A stretch of DNA of 64,000 nt from an uncultured Parasphingopyxis sp. Its GTDB lineage: Bacteria; Pseudomonadota; Alphaproteobacteria; Sphingomonadales; Sphingomonadaceae. The number at the start of each line of letters is the position of its first letter. The first letter of the stretch is position 1. The stretch is taken from positions 124,001 to 188,000 of the forward strand of contig CAMYKP010000009.1 in the NCBI GenBank assembly GCA_947259005.1, written 5' to 3'. The translations under genes were made by a program, and so were the position numbers. Below are positions 61,294-64,000 of this stretch, in pieces. Below the pieces are notes generated by a model. That model had not been told where the DNA came from. It saw nothing but the letters and a program-made list of their open reading frames with translations, and ran no database searches.

Positions 61294-61929
61294 CTATGGG
61301 ATGCGCCGTCGCGTAACCGGATCACGCGAAGCTGTGGTTGAGAATGCAAGATGCCATTGCGGGTTGTCACGCCGCAAGCGTGTGGCGGAACGGGGATCGG
61401 GTCGAAAGCGCAAATACACGAGCGCTGGCGGTCTCCAATCGGTCCAATTACGCGACTGGCTTGCGGGCCGGACGAAGCGCCGCAGCCAAGCCATGGCCGG
61501 AGCGGACAAGGCCTCATCCTCATACCCCGGACGCGCGATTACGGCAATCACAATATGACGGGCAATTTTCCGCCAGTTTTTCCAGCGGTGGAATTGCGCA
61601 AGATTGTCTGATCCCATGATCCAGACGAACTTCCGTCTGGGATAGCGGCGAATGAGTTTTTCAAGCGTTTCCACCGTATAGCGCGTGCCGAGTTCGCGTT
61701 CGATAGCGGTCGGCCGGATCCGGGCGCGCCGCGCCATTTTCCGGGCCGATCCCAGCCGCGCCTTCAACGGCGCCATATCCGAAGCGCCTTCTTTCAGCGG
61801 GTTTCCGGGCGAAACGAGCCACCAGACCTCGTCGAGGCCCAAGGCATCGAGCGCGAACAGGCTGATCCCGCGATGCCCGCCATGCGCCGGGTTGAACGAG
61901 CCGCCGAGAAGTCCGGTGGAGAGGTTCAA
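61294..61929 (-). CDS. nadD: nicotinate-nucleotide adenylyltransferase
   Basis: NadD makes deamido-NAD from NaMN and ATP. The 211-aa protein begins TGLLGGSFNPAHGGHRGISLFAL, the HxGH nucleotidyltransferase start, and has WWLVSPGNPLKEGASDMAPLKARL, the family loop, then YTVETLEKLIRRYPRRKFVWIMGSDNLAQFHRWKNW. The ISSTxxR-type C-terminal motif is altered to AFSTTASRDPVTRRR. It leads the nadD-rsfS-rlmH-envC-ctpA-dsbB-coq7 run and is now separated from proA by the sulfotransferase gene. Confidence 0.95.
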   Translation of the reverse strand: MNLSTGLLGGSFNPAHGGHRGISLFALDALGLDEVWWLVSPGNPLKEGASDMAPLKARLGSARKMARRARIRPTAIERELGTRYTVETLEKLIRRYPRRKFVWIMGSDNLAQFHRWKNWRKIARHIVIAVIARPGYEDEALSAPAMAWLRRFVRPASQSRNWTDWRPPALVYLRFRPDPRSATRLRRDNPQWHLAFSTTASRDPVTRRRIP

Positions 61930-61982
61930 GGCCCCGGCCGGTCCAGTATGGCGTTGGGCGTTCCAACTGCTATTAGTCGCCT

Positions 61983-62795
61983 ATGGCAGATGTCGAACAT
62001 TCTTTGTCTCCCGCCGTTTCCATCATGTGCGATATCTTCGGTGAAAAAATTGTCACTAATGCTCGCAAACATTTGAAGCTTGATGCCGTTCCGCCCCAAT
62101 ATGAGATCGGGGCCGATACGGTTTTGATTCTGCCGTTTACGGCCCGTTCCGGCAGCACCTTTGCCTCGAATTTGCTTTCGAAACATCCCGGCTTTGGTCA
62201 CGTGACCGAGTGGTTTTTGCCGCGCAGATTGGAAATACTCAGAGAAAACTGGAAATTGGAAACGCACAATCAAGTTATGCAGCGCATTTTCGATACCGAA
62301 ACGCCACCCGCGTTCGCGAGCAAGTGCAGTCGCACCGGGCTGCTCGAGGCCGTGCATCTCGGAATTCTCGATCAGTTTCGCGATAATATCACCTTTTTTG
62401 TGATTGAAAGGCATGACAAGGTGGCTCAGGCTGTTTCTTTCCACAAGGCGCGCGTCAGTGGAAAATTCCACAGCGATCAACCCCTTCAATCAACTGTTGT
62501 ACCGGATGACTTCGATTTCGACGAGATTTATCGATATTTCACGCGCTATCAGACGATTGCCAAGCAATTAATGACTTTGGGCGAGGCGTTCGACAGGCCA
62601 ATTCAACGATTTTGGTACGAGGACTTTTCGGAGAACCCTGCCGCCTTCCTTCAGTCGATCAACCAGGTGCTTGGATTGCCAGCCGACACCGGGCTGCACG
62701 CCAAGGTTGATGTTATCAAACTGAGAGACGAGATCAACGCACAATGGGCGGAGCGATTCCGCGAAATGCTTGCGGATCGAGGACTCGCTGAATAG
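61983..62795 (+). CDS. Stf0-type sulfotransferase family protein
   Basis: This 270-aa protein has the PAPS-binding loop in LILPFTARSGSTFASNLLSKHPGFGHVTEWF (RSGST phosphosulfate loop) and the 3'-phosphate site FFVIERHDKVAQAVSFHKARVSG. The end QSINQVLGLPADTG is also family-like. It fits the Stf0/LpsS group, which sulfates sugars such as trehalose or lipopolysaccharide; the acceptor here is unknown. It is on the plus strand inside a minus-strand operon, and its codons are visibly more AT-rich than those of its neighbours (for example AAAAAATTGTC, GATTTATCGATATTTC). Transfer is likely. Confidence 0.85.
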   Translation: MADVEHSLSPAVSIMCDIFGEKIVTNARKHLKLDAVPPQYEIGADTVLILPFTARSGSTFASNLLSKHPGFGHVTEWFLPRRLEILRENWKLETHNQVMQRIFDTETPPAFASKCSRTGLLEAVHLGILDQFRDNITFFVIERHDKVAQAVSFHKARVSGKFHSDQPLQSTVVPDDFDFDEIYRYFTRYQTIAKQLMTLGEAFDRPIQRFWYEDFSENPAAFLQSINQVLGLPADTGLHAKVDVIKLRDEINAQWAERFREMLADRGLAE

Positions 62796-62812
62796 TCGTC
62801 AATGAGCGGCTT

Positions 62813-64000
62813 TCAACCGCGCACCGTACCCTTGCCCCGTGCGATCCACTTGTAGGTTGTGAGACCTTCCAGCGCGACCGGGCCGCGCGCATGCAGCCGG
62901 CCAGTTGAAATGCCGATCTCAGCGCCCAGCCCGAATTCTCCGCCATCGGCAAACTGGCTCGAGGCATTGTGCATGACGATGGCGCTGTCGACCGAGGCGA
63001 GGAAGCGGTCGGCTGCTTCCGGGTCATCGGTCACGATCACATCGGTATGTCCGGATGAGTGCCGGGCGATATGGGCGAGTGCTTCCTCCATCCCCGCGAC
63101 AATGGCGACCGATGCTATCGGTTCGAGATATTCGGTATCCCAGTCAGCGGGCTGGGCGGCAATCACCCGGTCGTCGAGCTTTTGAACGGCAGCATCCCCA
63201 CGAATTTCGCATCCGGCATCGATCAGGGCGGTGACGAGACTGGCGGGATCCGGGAAATTCGCGTCAACCAGCAAGGTTTCCATCGCCCCGCAAATGCCCG
63301 TGCGCCGCATCTTGGCATTGACGACGATATTGCGGGCCATTTCGGGCTCCGCGGCAGCATGCACATAAGTGTGGCAGATGCCGTCGAGATGGGCCAGCAC
63401 GGGAACGCGCGCTTCATCCTGCACCCGGGCGACCAGCCCTTTACCGCCGCGGGGGACGATAATGTCGATCAGGCCATTCGCCCTGAGCATTGCGCCCACG
63501 GCTTCGCGATCGGTGGTCGGCACGAGCTGGACCGCGTCGCCAGGAAGACCTGCCTTCTGGAGTCCGGTGACAAGGCAGCGATGAATGGCCCGGTTGGACT
63601 CAATCGCTTCGGACCCGCCGCGCAGTATCGCCGCATTGCCGGACATGAGGCACAGCGCTCCGGCGTCGGCGGTCACATTGGGCCGGCTTTCGTAGATGAT
63701 GCCGATCACGCCGAGCGGTATCCGCACGCGGCTCAGCTCCAGCCCGTTTGGCGGTGTGCTGCTGTCGATGATTTCGCCGATCGGGTCGGGGAGCGACGCG
63801 ACGGATTCCAGTGCGCCAGCAATTCCCTCGATCCGCTCCGCATCAAGCTTGAGCCGGTCGAGCAATGCAGGGCTCAGGCCGTTGGCGCTACCGCGAGCCA
63901 TATCCTCTGCATTGGCTGCGAGAATGGCATCTTTGGATTCCCGCAATGCGATCGCGGCATGCCGCAACGCCGCGCTTTTAACCGTTGTTGGCGCCTGTGC
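62813..64000 (-). CDS. proA: glutamate-5-semialdehyde dehydrogenase, 5' end off the window
   Basis: ProA reduces gamma-glutamyl phosphate to the semialdehyde in proline synthesis. The reading frame continues past the track's 384-aa form (a TTG at 63967) to the right edge as AQAPTTVKSAALRHAA, so only a few tens of N-terminal residues are missing. Motifs: VRIPLGVIGIIYESRPNVTADAGALCLMSGNAAILRGGSEA, the catalytic Cys in KMRRTGICGAMETLLVD, and LNASSQFADGGEFGLGAEIGIST-like end (here HNASSQFADGGEFGLGAEIGIST). The GPVALEGLTTYKWIARG C-terminus is typical. Confidence 0.97.
   Translation of the reverse strand, partial: AQAPTTVKSAALRHAAIALRESKDAILAANAEDMARGSANGLSPALLDRLKLDAERIEGIAGALESVASLPDPIGEIIDSSTPPNGLELSRVRIPLGVIGIIYESRPNVTADAGALCLMSGNAAILRGGSEAIESNRAIHRCLVTGLQKAGLPGDAVQLVPTTDREAVGAMLRANGLIDIIVPRGGKGLVARVQDEARVPVLAHLDGICHTYVHAAAEPEMARNIVVNAKMRRTGICGAMETLLVDANFPDPASLVTALIDAGCEIRGDAAVQKLDDRVIAAQPADWDTEYLEPIASVAIVAGMEEALAHIARHSSGHTDVIVTDDPEAADRFLASVDSAIVMHNASSQFADGGEFGLGAEIGISTGRLHARGPVALEGLTTYKWIARGKGTVRG

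Noticed and set aside
1-64000. tRNA, rRNA, CRISPR, insertion sequence or prophage
   Set aside because: I looked for T-loop-like sequences, regularly spaced repeats, transposase or integrase motifs and found none that hold up.

Overview
The window looks like a chromosomal stretch of a sphingomonad-type alphaproteobacterium (order Sphingomonadales; genus not determined). The reasons are high GC, a sciP/DUF1153 cell-cycle gene, a short class I phaC with a lysine-rich phasin, a serC-serA operon with a serC-leader-like 5' UTR, a run proA-nadD-rsfS-rlmH-envC-ctpA-dsbB-coq7, and mutY divergent from dciA-dsbA-smc. I see no tRNA, rRNA, CRISPR array, insertion sequence, phage or plasmid genes. The content is mostly core and conserved, with one likely transferred gene (a Stf0-type sulfotransferase near the right end).

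Layout. 0-5.3 kb: an edge-truncated aminotransferase, a VOC protein, PHA synthase phaC, a phasin with a histone-like tail, clpS and murA. 5.3-11.9 kb: a minus-strand DUF445/RND pump/adaptor operon facing a SIMPL-domain secreted protein. 11.9-14.4 kb: a GlsB-type membrane protein, sciP, a 580-bp region without a convincing gene, and mnmA. 14.4-19.7 kb: a TonB-like orphan, a small anchored protein divergent from a class C-type serine hydrolase, a large secreted caspase-fold protein with PPC repeats, and a PhzF protein. 19.8-28.8 kb: pdxH, an ABA4-like membrane protein, a cbpA-type DnaJ, a YihY/BrkB protein, fabI, a GNAT, aroC, two transporters and a small acidic exported protein.

28.8-38 kb, mostly minus strand: a methyltransferase, a diheme cytochrome translationally coupled to a parallel beta-helix protein, purA, hisZ, and serA-serC with RNA structures ahead of both ser genes. 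37.4-46.6 kb: an extensin-like lipoprotein, a LOG-family protein, a membrane cytochrome c, nudC-mutY, and the divergent dciA-dsbA-smc run. 46.7-56.7 kb: a FecA-like TonB receptor behind a probable Fur box, GDPD, a POT peptide transporter, a hemerythrin, a YdbS/YdbT-like PH pair, dodecin, a DUF885 peptidase and a secreted Cys-rich protein. 56.8-64 kb, minus strand: coq7, dsbB, ctpA, a degenerate-LytM envC, rlmH (apparently with a CTG start), rsfS, nadD and edge-truncated proA, interrupted by the plus-strand sulfotransferase.

Working together: phaC, the phasin and TGC/GCA dyads form a PHA granule module. dsbA and dsbB, encoded apart, are an oxidative folding pair. envC and ctpA act on the cell wall. 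serC, serA, hisZ, purA, aroC and proA are biosynthetic. The least explained items are the beta-helix/diheme pair, the PPC-caspase protein and the two-form phasin.
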